Shown in pieces: positions 10,401-22,415 of a stretch of 64,000 nt of DNA. How positions within the stretch are numbered: the first letter of the stretch is position 1; each line of letters opens with the position of its first letter. A model generated the notes under the pieces. That model made no database searches, was not told where the DNA came from, and worked only from the letters and a program-made list of their open reading frames with translations. Where the stretch lies: assembly GCA_009746045.1 (NCBI GenBank), contig RPFO01000329.1:62001-126000 (forward strand), written 5' to 3'. A program made the translations under genes and the position numbers. Source of the DNA: Mesostigma viride (taxonomy: Eukaryota; Streptophyta; Mesostigmatophyceae; Mesostigmatales; Mesostigmataceae).

Positions 10401-13400
10401 TTTTCTTGGAACTCGCTAGCCACTCACGAGTGTCTTATCGCCCGCCAATGAGACGCGTGTGCGAAGAGCCTCAGGCAGACAGGGGGCCAATTAAGCAGGT
10501 GTCATAAACCCTGACGGAGGTACAGGGCGCTCATGGGGGGCAGGCTTATCAGACTCCCTCCATCGCATACGAACAATCCGAACGAGGGAGGAAAGCTGCC
10601 TTTTCAATCTGGCTGCATTTTTAAAAACCATCATTATCTTCCCTTTATTGAAAAAGTATTCTGCGTGTGTCAGGCTAGGTAGGGAGCCCTTACCGCCCTG
10701 CCTGCCACCAGCACAACCTTGGACTGGAAGCTGCCAGCGACGTGTGCAGTGTTCATCCAGACACGCGGCGGCTCAGCCACCACCGATGCGGATGCGGCAT
10801 CAAACGGCTGTGCATACTATTATCACGATTATCCCAATTCTTCTGGCATGAAAGGAACTGTCCTCTCTCAAATGCTTCTATGTCGAAAGCGCTATGAAGT
10901 CTAGAACCAGGCACTAGGAAGCTATAGACAGCGACATGCGAGCTTAGATACCTACTAACCCAACAACAGTAATGATACTTGTATTACTACTTTCATTACT
11001 ATTGTTACTTTCATTACTATTATTACTATCACATCTCCTGCGGTACAAGATACACCAGTCTCTACGTGTAAACATGACCACGGAGATTGTAGGGCCATCA
11101 CTCCTCAAAGGAGTGGCGTAAGAGCTGCCAAGGATAGCAGCACGTGGCACTCCCTGCGTACGGGCGTCCTCGTGCTCTCCACACAGTGGTGCGCTCCCAG
11201 CGCGTGGGTGCTGTACGTCCCAACCCGTCACGGGCGCCTATGTAGCCATGTTGCACTGACTTCAGCATTCCTTGTTGTATTCATACATGTAATATTCCTG
11301 AAAAACCTCATGTGTGACAATATTCCTGGACAACCTCTCCAGCATGACAATATTCCTGAAAACCCTCTCCAGCATGACCTGTGACAGCGGCTCACCGGCA
11401 TGGGGCAGGAGGGGCACACATATCCCGCGGGCGCGGTGTAAGGAGGGAACTGCTGGATGTGCTTCGCAAGGCAGCTCGTGTGGGTGACGTCTGCAAGGGC
11501 CCAGCGACCAGGGGGGAGGACAGTATGCGGCAAGGGGCAACAAATGGTAGGGCAAGGGACAGTGGCAACAGCGGCAAGGGGTTGTCAGTCACAGGGCACC
11601 GGACGAGGGGTACTAGTAATGGCGAGCCACTGGTAGGGCAAGCGGCAAGAGGCTACAGGTGATAGGGCAAGGGGCAGCGGCAGCAGTGGCAAGAGCAGCA
11701 GCAGTGGCAACCGCGGCAAACGGTCATCGGTCCCAGGGCAAAGGGCGAGAAGTAACGGGCCCTTTGCCCTACCATGGTGGTAACGGGCCGCCCATGGTAG
11801 GGCGAGCGGACCTACCACACTGGCCAGAGAGCCGCAGTGGCGCACAAAACACAAGGGACAACTTGCATCCAACATCCATGGCAACATCCATCATCGCCTC
11901 CAACCCATCCCAACATGCGTGCACGCCTCACTCACACACGAGCCTGCCAAATCGTTTCGTCCTCCCTTACAAGGCACCTCCTTTCCCCTCCTGATAAGGG
12001 GGGGAGGCGGGGGGGGGGGGAAGGGGGGGCATGCCTCCCCCCATCCCCTCCTCCCTTTCCCTTGTTGCGTTCCTCCCCTCGCTGCCCTGAGCCCAGCCGC
12101 AGACAGCACTCGCCTGGTGTCCCCTCCACCCATTTCCCCTATCACGCTCACCACCATCGCCGGCCATGGTCCATCGCAGGACGTAGTCATAAACAAGACC
12201 CGGGTTCCCTCTACTGCTTCCCTAGTCCTAAACAAGACCCGCGCTCCCTTTACTGCTGTCCTAGTCCTAAACAAGACCCGCGTTCCCTCTACTGCTGCCC
12301 TAGTCCTAAACAAGACCCGCGTTCCCTCTACTGCTGCCCTAGTCCGAAACCCCCCCCTGGTTGGTCCACTGCTGCCCTGGCATCCTGATCAGGCACACAT
12401 GCGCACCAAACACGCATGCACGCATGCACGCACCGCACATAGGCACCCGCACATATGCACGGGCCAGCGCAGCACAACTCCCGCAAGAGCCAAGGGACCG
12501 ACCATCCCCCCAGCGACTCGCGCACGGGCCAACCACGCTACACACTAGCCCCGCAGGAGCCTTGCAAGGGTGCGACATCCACTGGCCACACATGGGCCAT
12601 GCATACATACGACATCCACTAGCACGCGTGGGCATGATGACGTCCTCGCGACTCGCGCCGAGGCAAAATGGTCCAGCCATTCCCCAGCAACACTCACGCA
12701 GGCAGGACAGGCGTATCGTCGGCTCTTGGCCCGCCAGCAGGTTTTGGTCGCAGATGGGGCACTTGGGCGGCCAGTCATAATCGCCGTCGATGACCCACTC
12801 GGAGTAGGTGCCCACCTGGCCGCGATGACATGGTTGCACACGATGAAATGGTTGTACGGGTGCCAGCGTGACCAAAGAGCACGGGTGCCAGAATAATGGT
12901 GATAGTGTCGTCAGAAAGCACCAAACGTGAAAACGCTAGCTGCCCAAATCTGAGATTCTGCGGTTATACCACGGATGCCAGGATGATGATAGAGCACATG
13001 CATGCCACGATGAAGATGCAAAGTGTGGGTGCCAGACTGACGGCTACAGGCACGCGTGACAGGAAGATGAGGGTGAAAGAGAGGGGCATTATATGGATGA
13101 ATTTAGAACCCAGGAATATGGAACGCAGGGGAGTCGGAACCCAGGAATATGGAACGCAGGGGAGTCGGGCAGAGGGGAGTCCAAAGACGGGGGTTCCCAT
13201 GGCATCAACGGTGTAGGTGAGAGGTAAACAAGGCCGCGGTGGCAGGAGGCACTCCTACCAAGGGCTTCGCGAGGCAGCCCCTTTTCCGTACTCGTTGCCA
13301 CCTGGGCAGGATTACAGGTATCGTTTACTAGATCAGTGGGCCTTGCTGGCAGCAACTTTCCCCAGGAGTCGGGGGCAGCATGCACACCCTTGCCCCCACG

Positions 13401-14236
13401 TACCAGTGTTCAAGGGTCCCACGTATTGTGCAAGTGCAGCGTCCCATCTGCAAGCCTTGTTCCATGCACATGCTTGCCCCCATGTACAAGTGTCCATGGG
13501 ATCCCCTTGAAAGAGTAAATTGCCATCACAAGCGAACAGGAAGAGCTTCATCACAAAGGGGATACCTCATACCAGCTCGGTGCACTCGCTCCACCCCACG
13601 AGCTCGTCCCACGAGCGAAATACTAGCACAGGTTAGCCGCGTGAACATATTCCCTAGCGTGTGCTAGTATCATGCCGTACATGGCGACACCTCCTCCCAT
13701 CCAAGCATGCACATACGCAATACAGACCAGGCTTCCGGAGGGCAACACCTCAAAGGAGGTCGGGTGGCTCCTTGTCCTAGGCAGGGCTGGCACCTCGATA
13801 TGAAGTCACAGCCCAGTTGGCGAGAGTATAGTAGAAGCTTTGGCAGCCTTGGTAGGGCTTGCACCCGGCACAGCTACTACCCGTGACCTCAGGATATTGG
13901 TACAGGTAGCAGTAATACCGGTACGGGTGCGGACGAGGGTCAAGCAGTCCCTATACCGGCAGAACTGTACCAGTACTAGCAAAGCTCTGTAGGTACCTTG
14001 TACAGACACCAACGTGCCGACATGGGGTATGCGTACCAACCCTAGGTCCAAGGCCTGTGAGGCACACAGGCTATTGTAGAAGGATTCGGTGAATATTTCG
14101 CATATCTTCTAGATCGATCTTGTATCGTGAGAAGGGGGCCAGGCGAGGCACCCACCACGCATTGGGCATGCTCGGGCATGCAGATGCACTCTCCGCAAAG
14201 TGGGAAGCTGTGGACGAAACAGTACCATTTCGTTGC
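7473..14236 (-). CDS. ZFPL1: ZFPL1-like RING zinc-finger membrane protein, multi-exon
   Basis: ZFPL1 is a Golgi membrane protein with an N-terminal B-box/RING-like zinc domain and a C-terminal membrane anchor. Exons I can support are 14236-14156, 12815-12698, 11490-11396, 8909-8751 and 7666 to about 7477. The first reads WYCFVHSFPLCGECICMPEH and ends in HAQCV. Spliced, it continues VGTYSEWVIDGDYDWPPKC, CPICDQNLLAGQ, then CLHVTHTSCL and TAPAGYVCPSC. Cysteine and histidine spacing equals that of human ZFPL1 through the whole domain, and phases agree across these junctions. Exon 8909-8751 ends KKYARR, and 7666 continues GNWYEQFVRRVLPVW and then DPKHVLLVLAL, as in plant ZFPL1 before its transmembrane helix. 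A Gly/Ala/Ser-rich frame at about 9700-9286 is a likely linker exon. Its donor phase does not fit the next exon as drawn, so it is approximate. The first exon (usually MGLCKC...) was not found. The 3' end is either the TGA at 7475-7473 or, more likely, a donor at 7476 leading to a further exon. Confidence 0.85.
8385..8462. repeat. 37-base direct duplication
   Basis: A unit beginning CACCCACCTTGG and ending GTTTGAACCGATAGC is present twice in tandem with one mismatch. It lies in a ZFPL1 intron. Confidence 0.7.
12185..12345. repeat. Minisatellite, ~39-base unit, four copies
   Basis: Units start CCTAGTCCTAAACAAGACCC and end CTACTGCTGC. The array lies in the ZFPL1 intron between exons 12815-12698 and 11490-11396. 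Confidence 0.75.
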
Positions 14237-16646
14237 CTGCAGAGGGAGGTGCAATCGGTTGTGGATGGATGTAGGAGATGCAGCGGCAACAGACGAAATG
14301 ACATTCCAACACCCCTTGTAGACTGCCGGGCGGGGAGAACGCTGTCAACTTTGTGGACAGCCCTCATAAGGTAGGTGCTAGCAGAACCTACGTAGGCCAG
14401 GCATGGGAGACAAAGAATTCAAGCCAAGACCTGAAAGGAGGGAAGGACGAGGTTTCCACAACGCATGCTGCATGGCGACTGAGGGGGAACGGACACCCTA
14501 TCAGCTTGGTAAAAGCACTTTGCTTGTACGACCCTACAACCATGCATCTTCTGCCCCGAAGCCAGGGCGGACACAAGCACGTGACGCCGCTGAACAAGGT
14601 CAGAATAAAGCAAGCGCTTGGTACAAAATTGCAGACGAAGAGAAAACAGACATAAATGAGAAACAGCTGCACGCCTGACCGGTGCACGGGCTACGGCGCA
14701 ACGCTCGGTCCTACCCATATAAAGTTACGGAATATCGGTATTGGACACATGCCAATTGAAGCCTACAGCCCAACTACCAAATGTTGAATGCCAACATAAA
14801 ATAATATCCTTAGCACAACATGAAAAGGACGACAAAACGCACAGACCTTTCGGCATTTGCACACCACCATATTATGAGTAGCTCGTTCAAAGAGCGGACG
14901 CCAGTCGTAATAAAAATCTCCCTAAAATCTCGGATTTACTGAAGTCGACCAACTACCCCCTTCATGCCGGCAGGGTAAACTCATGGCGCTTCCGAGCACC
15001 AACTTTTGGGCCTTTGCATCCTGTCTACCATAGCCAGAGGAAAACTAGTAATTAGACCCTGGCAATAAGACGACATGACCCAACGCGAGTTCTTCTGTGC
15101 CTCGCTGTTGCTTATAGGCTGTGAGTTGTGTGAGTTGTGACTTGGACTGGGGATCGGTGCCCGGTGGCACGCTTTCGCGGGCGCATCGAGTTCGAACGCA
15201 CGCAACACGTTTTCAAAGACCCTACAGGGTTGACATCGGGCGCGATTGGGCCAGATTTCCGGACCCGTTGTTGTGTGGGTGGTTCCGGACCCGTTGTTGT
15301 TGTTTGTTGTTGCTGGACCCGGTCTCCTCCCATCACGCCGATTCACGCGCCCCATCTACCAAAATAATGTTTTTGTTGTTGTTGTTGCTGCATCGTTGAT
15401 GTAGTAGTAGTAGTTTTTTTTTTTTGTATTCTAAGAGATACTCATATACTATCCGGCCCTCGGACACTACAGAGAATCTCTGCTGCAATTGTGCGGCGCG
15501 GGACTCAACAACAACAACTACTAGTAGTACTACACCCCAAGGTTGTTGAGATCATCCCCCGGGGGCGTTGAGCCAAATCTCTGCTGCCCAATGCCCATGT
15601 GCGGCGTGGGCAACAACAACAACACGTTGAGCCACCTTGCTTCTCGCGTCAGAGGTCTTGACACGCGGCGGACATGGGTTTAACGTACCATTTTCCCGCA
15701 GGAATTTATAAAATTCAAGTTGTGTTCGTTTTGGCACGGTCTTGGTCTGCCAATTTACAAGCGGTAGTTGAAACATGTACAGTACTGCTTCGAGAAGAAC
15801 CGGTGCACCTAGGTTTTTATACCGGTGTATAAAGGAAGTTTTACATATGATAACATCGACAGCACCCTCTCTGTGCTCGCCCAAGCGAAAAATCTGCGAA
15901 AGCAGTTGTGGAGTTCGAGTCTACAACCAAGAATATGTTTTTTGACGTAAATGCCCGATCGTGCGCCTGTATAAAGAAATGCCGGGGATGCCATTGATTC
16001 CCAGTGTTCTTGGCATGAAGTTATAGCTATACCAGAGTCAACCATCAAGCTTTGCAGATCGCCAGACTACGTTGCCGAAGTAACTAAAACTCAAGGGCTG
16101 TCTGGGAATTAGATGATTGAAAAGTCCCCTAGCGTCAGTAAATTCAAATCCCTTCCTTTCTGGTACATTTAGAAAGGCGTTTCGGTCAGTCATATGGCTG
16201 AGCAGTTCGTTACGAGCTTCACTGACGTTGCAGCGGACTCAGGTCAACAGAAAAAGCCAGACGTGGTTGTCCCCCGCCGATTCCTCGTGAGTGATGCCAC
16301 TGGGTATATAAACTTCTTCCATTGCACACTAGATCTTGCCGCCGGAACCTCTGTCTGCTAAATAAGCTTTAAAGCAGCGTAGATCTTCATTCCAACGGCC
16401 CCCCCTGCCTAAGAATCATTTGCGGCCGTGACGCCTACGGCTTCGCAAGCCAACCCCGCCTAGTTTTCAGAGGGGGTTTATATCTGTTCTCGTTGGCCCA
16501 GCTCCCGTATCTTTTCCTGTCCCCCACCTCTACCCACCCACCCCACGGACCCTTCCTTCCCCGTCCCCCTGCACACTCGCCATTTATCTACCTTCCATCT
16601 GCTGCTCACATAACATTCCTGTGTAATACAAGCTCTTCTCCGCATC
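14237..16646. other. ZFPL1 upstream region / TMEM138 promoter region
   Basis: Region between the divergent ZFPL1 (minus) and TMEM138 (plus) genes. It should contain the ZFPL1 first exon and both promoters, but I could not identify a start codon followed by the usual ZFPL1 N-terminus. GTT/TTG repeats at 15270-15420 and a T-run at 15414-15425 are the only obvious structures. Confidence 0.4.
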
Positions 16647-19600
16647 ATGAAGTAAGGCCCTTTCCTTTCCTTGCTCATAACTTGCCTCCCTCAAGCATCA
16701 TCTAACAAAATACGCACGATCCCCTGCTCGCCCCCCCCCTCTCCCCACCCCACACACACTGTCGAGCCGTGGCGTGCAGAACGCGGTGTGGGTGCTCTAC
16801 TTCCTGCTTCTGCTAGACATTGGGCTGAACGCTTTTACCGACCCGCTCTACGTGCTCAACGCAGCCATCCATGTGGTCGTCATATGGTGCGTGCGTGGTC
16901 ACTATGTCCATTTTTGTTTTTGCAGTCTCATATACTTATCGCCGCGTACTTGGTCACGATACGTATACGTTGTACCAAAAGTACAGTAACACTAATAGTA
17001 CAGTAATAGTAATAGTAATAGCACAGTAATAGTAATAGCTTCACACAGTAAAAGTAATGCTTCAAACATGCCATTCTTCTCCATGTCGGCGCTATCACAC
17101 GGGGGGCACGGGGTATGGGGTACTGGGTATATGGACTGCTATGGAGTACGCCATCCCTATTTGGAAATGAGAATCCAGTCAACCTGTGACTTCAGTTAAC
17201 CTGTGTGTGGACTTGAACAGCATCTCAAGGCAACTGCTATCTATTCTTACCCTGCTACTACAGCGGGATACCATCTCAAGGCAACTGCTATCTATTCTTA
17301 CCCTGCTACTACAGCGGGATACCATCTCAAGGCAACTGCTATCTATTCTTACCCTGCTACTACAGCGGGATACCGGCTAGTCAGCATCCATGTGCGCTAT
17401 CACGCGTCTCTGTCACTGCACTGCAGGGGCGGTAACCTGTCCCATCAACCACCCGCTGTTACGCCATGCTTGACCCTCCACATGCCCATCGGTGCCCATC
17501 TCCATGTCCCGATGCGTGCGCATCGCTATTTACCCCACACTCACACATCCCGCTGGATGTGCCGCACATGACCCTGCCTGGGCTACAGTCGCTTTGTTTG
17601 GCTGGGTGCCTTGACATGTGGATCCCCCATGGGACCGCGTTTCTAATCAACTAATTGACCGAATGCTCCTCGATTGCCTGTGTGTCTTTCAATGGACCGG
17701 GCGCCCCTTGGCCATGCGCATCTTTCTTGGCCGTGTGCCCCTTGTTTGACCGGGTGCCCACAGCCTCCAGCTGGTCATCATCATGGTGCTCTTCTTCTCC
17801 ATCTACCTCACGATGACCGAGACATTCTTCTCCAAAAAGGCACTCTACCTAGGTGAGCAAAGTGACCGCTTGCGTTCGTATAGTGACCGCTACAACGGCA
17901 TTGGTGCGCTACTAGGATGCCAGAAGAGAACATTTGGCGGAATTCCGCGACTACAAGGAACTCTACTGTAGGGAGCTCTATAGGGATTTCTATGTTTATA
18001 GTATTACCACACGGGCCCGCACAGTGACGACTCGCATGCGTGTAGTGACTGCTGCGCACGACGAGTTGCGCACGACGACTGGTTGGCTGCATGTCGTGAC
18101 TGGTTGCCATGCGTACAGTGACCGCTTGTGACCGGTCGCCATGCGTACAATGACCGGTTGTGTGTGTAGTGACTGCTCGGGGCGAGCACAGTAGAGCCCT
18201 TCTGAACCACCGACCTTGGCACTCCGCGCTAAACGGGTTCGGATTGCAATTAAGGCGTAGCTCGGGGCCGGTTCTGTCGCGCGGCGCCCCTTCTGGCGAC
18301 CCCAACGCAGGAACCGACTTACGGACGAGTGGGTACGAAGAAAAGTGGTTGGATTTCGCGCGGCGCGGCAGAATCACATCTTGGCGCCGCGTACGTAGCG
18401 CCGACTGACCACGAGACACCCGCACTAAAGAGGCCCGCCGTATTTCTGAGTTTATCAACTTTAAGGCAATCGACCCGTCTTATGCACCGCGCTGTCGAGG
18501 CGCGACGCCGGTTTAGTGCGGTGCATGAGACGGGTCGGGTCTCGAAGGCGGTGGTTCAGAAGGGCTCGAGTGACCATGTTGGCGATAATGGAACCTCTTT
18601 TCTTTGAACTTTGTTGGATCTCTTGCATGCGCATGACATGTAGCCATGATCATTCCCCAACTCACGTGGGCGCTCATGGGAACGTGTTCAGATGCGTTGC
18701 GGTGGTCCGTGACAAGCTAGCGCAGGTGTAGACGGGCAAAAGCAGTAAACTGCCAAGAGCGGTGGAGTGTAAGGATACTACACAGACACGCAGTGTAAAG
18801 ATTCTTGGCCTGCGCTTGCCTGCGGTTGTCTCATTGGTATCCCTTGGACCATGATGTGATATAACTTGGACGGTGACACTTGAGAGCATTCAACTCGATT
18901 CATGAAGGAGGGGGGACATCCAGCCAAAACAGCACACTCACTCGTGTGTCCGGCGCGGCACCTCCGGACGTGGAGCGGACTCCAAAAATGTGTCCGGCGG
19001 CAGAATTTTTGCGACGGAGTGTACTCCAGTCGAAATTTTTAGGGCGGCGCGAAGAAAAATTTTGTGGAGCTAACTCCTCCCGCCGGTCCGGCGCCTGGTT
19101 TTAGGAAAGGAGTGCGCTCTGGTGATCCCGCTAGCTCGGTCAGGCGTTTGATTTTAAGTGCAGGAGTCCGCTTTGGCCCTGCTGTACTTACAACTTACGC
19201 TGAGAACTTACCAAGTATTGGTTGATTCTAGGAAGACGTATCAACTTTCAGGCAGGCGTCAGGTTGTTGTTGTTGATTCTGACACCGGACCTGGCGTCAG
19301 GCAATAGGCATCGAATTTCCGCCGGCTTGACGTCATTCTTCTACTTGGAGAATATGCTAATACTATCGCTTACTAAGAGCTTCTACTAAGAGATTCTACA
19401 AAAAGTGCCACGTGTCGTACAAGCCACGTAGCACGCAGCACACTCCCAAGTCGATCCGGCGCAGCCTTTTGACTGACAGAGTGCACTCCACCATTTTTCA
19501 CTTTGGCTGGCGCCGGGCGGCGCGGTAGGCCAAACTCTGGAGTACGCTCATGTACGATTTTAGGGGGGGATGTCCCCCCTCCTATTCATGACGCTCTCGT

Positions 19601-22323
19601 GGATATCGGCTGCGCGTTGCAAGTCTCTGGTGCCTGTGCCGCCAGCAAACCTGCTGGGATGCCATCACTTCCAGTTTGGCACAGTGACATCGGCACATCC
19701 CCCCGATGCATGAAAACACCCCAATCACACTCACGCACTGATTTGGGGAGTAACCGTGCCCCCCTGTAAATATTGCTATGGAGCGCCTCCCAACATAGGA
19801 TGGGGCAGGGGTGTCAACGATCCGCACCCTTTGCTGCTACGCTGTGCATGTATGCATGGTCAACTACATGTCACCCCAGCCACATACGCCGCTTTTGCTC
19901 CCGTTCAGGCCTGCGCTTCCTGGCCCCCATCCGGTGACACCTGTCTCAAGGTGACACCGGTTCCGCTTGTTCCCTCTGGCCTTTGCCCCTTGTCTGCTCG
20001 TCTGCTGCCACCTGGCAGGCCTCTTCCGCGAGTTCCCCTCGCTCTTCCTCATCTGCCCCATCCACTTCCTCGTATTCATCGGCATCCGGCTCTACCGCAT
20101 GGTAAGGCACTAGGTAGCATCCGGCTCTACCGCATGGTAAGGCACTAGGTAGCATCCGGCTCTACCACATGGTAAGGCACTAGGTAGCATCCGGCTCTAC
20201 CACATGGTAAGGCACTAGGTAGCATCCGGCTCTACCACATGGTAACACACTAGGACGATCGGGGCCAGGACTTGGCGACGCAATTCGGGGTGCAGCGCAA
20301 GATAATGGTCCGGTGGAGATAGTGGTGAGATGGGTTGGTTGAGACCCTGTGCAGGGTAGTGAGGTTGCATCCGGCTATCCCGCATGGCACGCCCTTGATG
20401 TGGGTGCTGCGAGACGATGGTTGAAGTGGAAGGATGGCCCTTGTTGACATTGGCGCATGGTAGCGAGACGCATCCGGCTCTACCACATCGTGCCTTGCCC
20501 AGGCCCCGGGCTAGCTCACGTAGGTTGTGGCACCGCAGCGTGAGCCGACCGCGGCAGCCTCATGGTGTGGGCTTGCGGATGGCAGCAATTGCGTTACCAC
20601 ACGACAATGGTAGCGATATTCAATGATAGCCATAGCACACGACAGCGGGAGCGAACGACAGCGATATTTTGCATGGCAGCGGCAGCAAGCATTAGCGGGG
20701 AATGGCGCGCAACATCTGCATCGCAGCGCGATTTGAACCAGAGCTTCTTAACTCGTGTGAGGTCGACACTGTGTTGAATAGTTCGCGATAGTGTGTGAAT
20801 TTGGCGTGTGCGCATGTTGGGCGTGTGTGGCCCATGTCCGGCCAGACAAGCAACCTGTGAGATCACACATCAAGCATGTCAACCATAGGGTAACCATATA
20901 GAGATGACCATCTAGAGGTGTGTTTCCATGTTGGTATGACATGTGGCGTTTCCATGTTGGTATGAGAACTCCATGTAAATGGGCTGTTTCCGTATAGTTA
21001 TAATGTTTCCAATTACAAATGAAGTTTTCACATGGTGCAAAATGTTTACTTTTACTAGTATTTTTTCAAGGTTCCAGATCGATGTAACGCTCCCATTGAG
21101 GTATGATGTTCCCAGGGCAATAACAACCCTACTGCACTCGCCCTTAATCGAGAATTTTTACTATTGTGTGTTATTTTGCTATTATTATCCGCTTTTCTGC
21201 CGCTGGGCGATCTTGTTGGTACCACACGGCACTTCCTTACTCACAGTGGCACAGGGCCATGTACGTTGTCATGCTGCGTTGGCATCTGACTGCTTGCTGC
21301 CGCCACCCTGTGTGACCCGGCACCGCTTGGCACCCCTCTTGGTCGCAGGCTCTTATTTATAGCTATGTGCCCCACGCCCAGCTGTGGGATGGCTTCTACC
21401 AATACGCCTACCTGATTCAAAGGCTGGGTAAGTCGTGTCTCAGCGTGGCTTGCCTACCTGATTCACAGGGCAGGCATGTCGTAGCTTGAGCACTTCTCTT
21501 CCCACGCCTCATCCCCCTTTGCTTGGCCAACATTTGTTAGGCAGCCACAGCAAGGGGGTGATGACAGTTGCATGTATTATACACGGGCCAAACTAAAGGA
21601 ATGGTACATTTCATGTGGATGCTGCCCCATGTTAATGGGAAGTCTGCCTAGTTGGCATGGGAATGCTCAGAAAGCTGTCAAGCATTGGGATGGAAAAGGA
21701 GGCTGGTTCTCTCCACCGTTTACCTTGCTAGCAACTGCCTCACTGTCACTCTATGTGTTTTTTTTGCCATGACCCATCAATCTCATGCACGCTAACTACC
21801 TTCATGCCTTTGTAAAACAATGATACAAGATACTGCCTTCATTGCTGCTACTAATGATGTGCATGCATACATGCATGCATGTGTGTGTGTCGCGTGTGTG
21901 CACGCAATGCGTGCCCGTTGCGTGCTGCAGTGGCGATGCTCTTCTACGTTCTCGTGAACGCATCCGTGCAGCGCCTGCTGTCGCAGCCCAAACTATTTAC
22001 GCGTGAGTGTCTGGCGCGGTCGGGGTGGAGATCGTGAAGCTCCAGTGCGACGGCTGGTATTATAACCAAGACTATTCCTTTGTAGCGCAATGTGCATATG
22101 AGAAATTCAAGAGAGTATTATATCTCGCGGGAGGCTCTAATCAAGTAGAGCGCACGACAAGCTCCATGAACATACAAGCTGACAACCTGATAGCCAACGT
22201 TTATGTGGCCACCAGTAAGTACTTGCGTGTCATGCATGCGCATGTGGCCACCAGCTTGGCGTCACAATTGTTTCTTGACTAACTGGGCGTGATTTGGCTG
22301 AACCATGTGCAGACAATTACTGA
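16647..22323 (+). CDS. TMEM138: TMEM138 homologue, ciliary transition-zone membrane protein, seven exons
   Basis: TMEM138 is a four-helix membrane protein needed for ciliogenesis and located at the cilium base. Exons: 16647-16651, 16767-16886, 17764-17852, 20019-20101, 21349-21427, 21931-22002 and 22313-22323. All junctions are GT-AG and phases agree throughout: 459 bases, 152 residues, against 162 in human. The protein starts MNRGVQNAVWVLYFLLLLDI, with DIGLNAF matching DLFVNSF of human TMEM138. The second helix region VVVICLQLVIIMVLFF aligns without gaps. GLFREFPSLFLICPIHF matches LLFHKFKGTIILTAVYF, and DGFYQYAYLIQRL matches DGLQMLFVFQRL. The tiny first and last exons are the least certain parts. 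Introns hold a minisatellite, two MITE-like elements and an array of duplicated donors. TGTAA lies 81 bases after the stop. Confidence 0.87.
17221..17373. repeat. Minisatellite, 51-base unit, three copies
   Basis: Three almost identical 51-base units starting CATCTCAAGGCAACTGCTAT and ending CAGCGGGATAC, within TMEM138 intron 2. Confidence 0.85.
18194..18567. mobile_element. MITE-like element with 19-base terminal inverted repeats
   Basis: GAGCCCTTCTGAACCACCG at 18194-18212 is exactly repeated in inverse orientation at 18549-18567. The enclosed ~374 bases are GC-rich with no coding frame that I recognise. It lies in TMEM138 intron 3. No convincing target-site duplication was found, so the class is open; it could be an internally deleted DNA transposon. 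Confidence 0.6.
18906..19583. mobile_element. hAT-like MITE with 8-base target-site duplication
   Basis: The ends are inverted repeats of 16 bases, AGGAGGGGGGACATCC at 18906-18921 and its complement at 19568-19583. The element is directly flanked by ATTCATGA at 18898-18905 and 19584-19591. An 8-base duplication is the hallmark of hAT-type transposases. The 678-base interior has no transposase frame but contains recurring GGAGT(G/C)C(A/G)CTC-like and CCGGCGC-like motifs, as in non-autonomous hAT elements with subterminal binding sites. Located in TMEM138 intron 3. Confidence 0.75.
20082..20257 (+). repeat. 35-base tandem duplication of an exon end and its splice donor
   Basis: The last ~20 bases of TMEM138 exon 4 plus the donor (GCATCCGGCTCTACCGCATG, then GTAAGGCAC) are repeated about five times with a 35-base period. 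The first four copies keep ATG|GTAAGG; the fifth has GTAACA. Single degenerate units recur at about 20369 and 20470. Because 35 is not a multiple of three and an in-frame TAG follows the first donor, only the first donor gives the family protein. Confidence 0.85.
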
Positions 22324-22400
22324 ACATGGAACTCTGTGATGGGGACTCCTGTTCCCGCCTTACATAAAGAAGAGAGTTTTCGGCCCCAAGCATGACAGGG

Positions 22401-22415
22401 CCATGTAATATATAT
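22401..22415. repeat. Target-site duplication of the R2-like element, left copy
   Basis: CCATGTAATATATAT here and at 25929-25943 directly flank the retrotransposon. Confidence 0.75.
22404..22408 (+). promoter_or_regulatory. TGTAA polyadenylation signal of TMEM138
   Basis: TGTAA, the usual chlorophyte polyadenylation motif, lies 81 bases past the TMEM138 stop. It is inside the left target-site duplication of the R2-like element, so a second copy lies at 25932-25936. Confidence 0.6.

Noticed and set aside
15100-15420. GTT/TTG-rich frames on both strands
   Set aside because: Simple-sequence DNA without any family signal.
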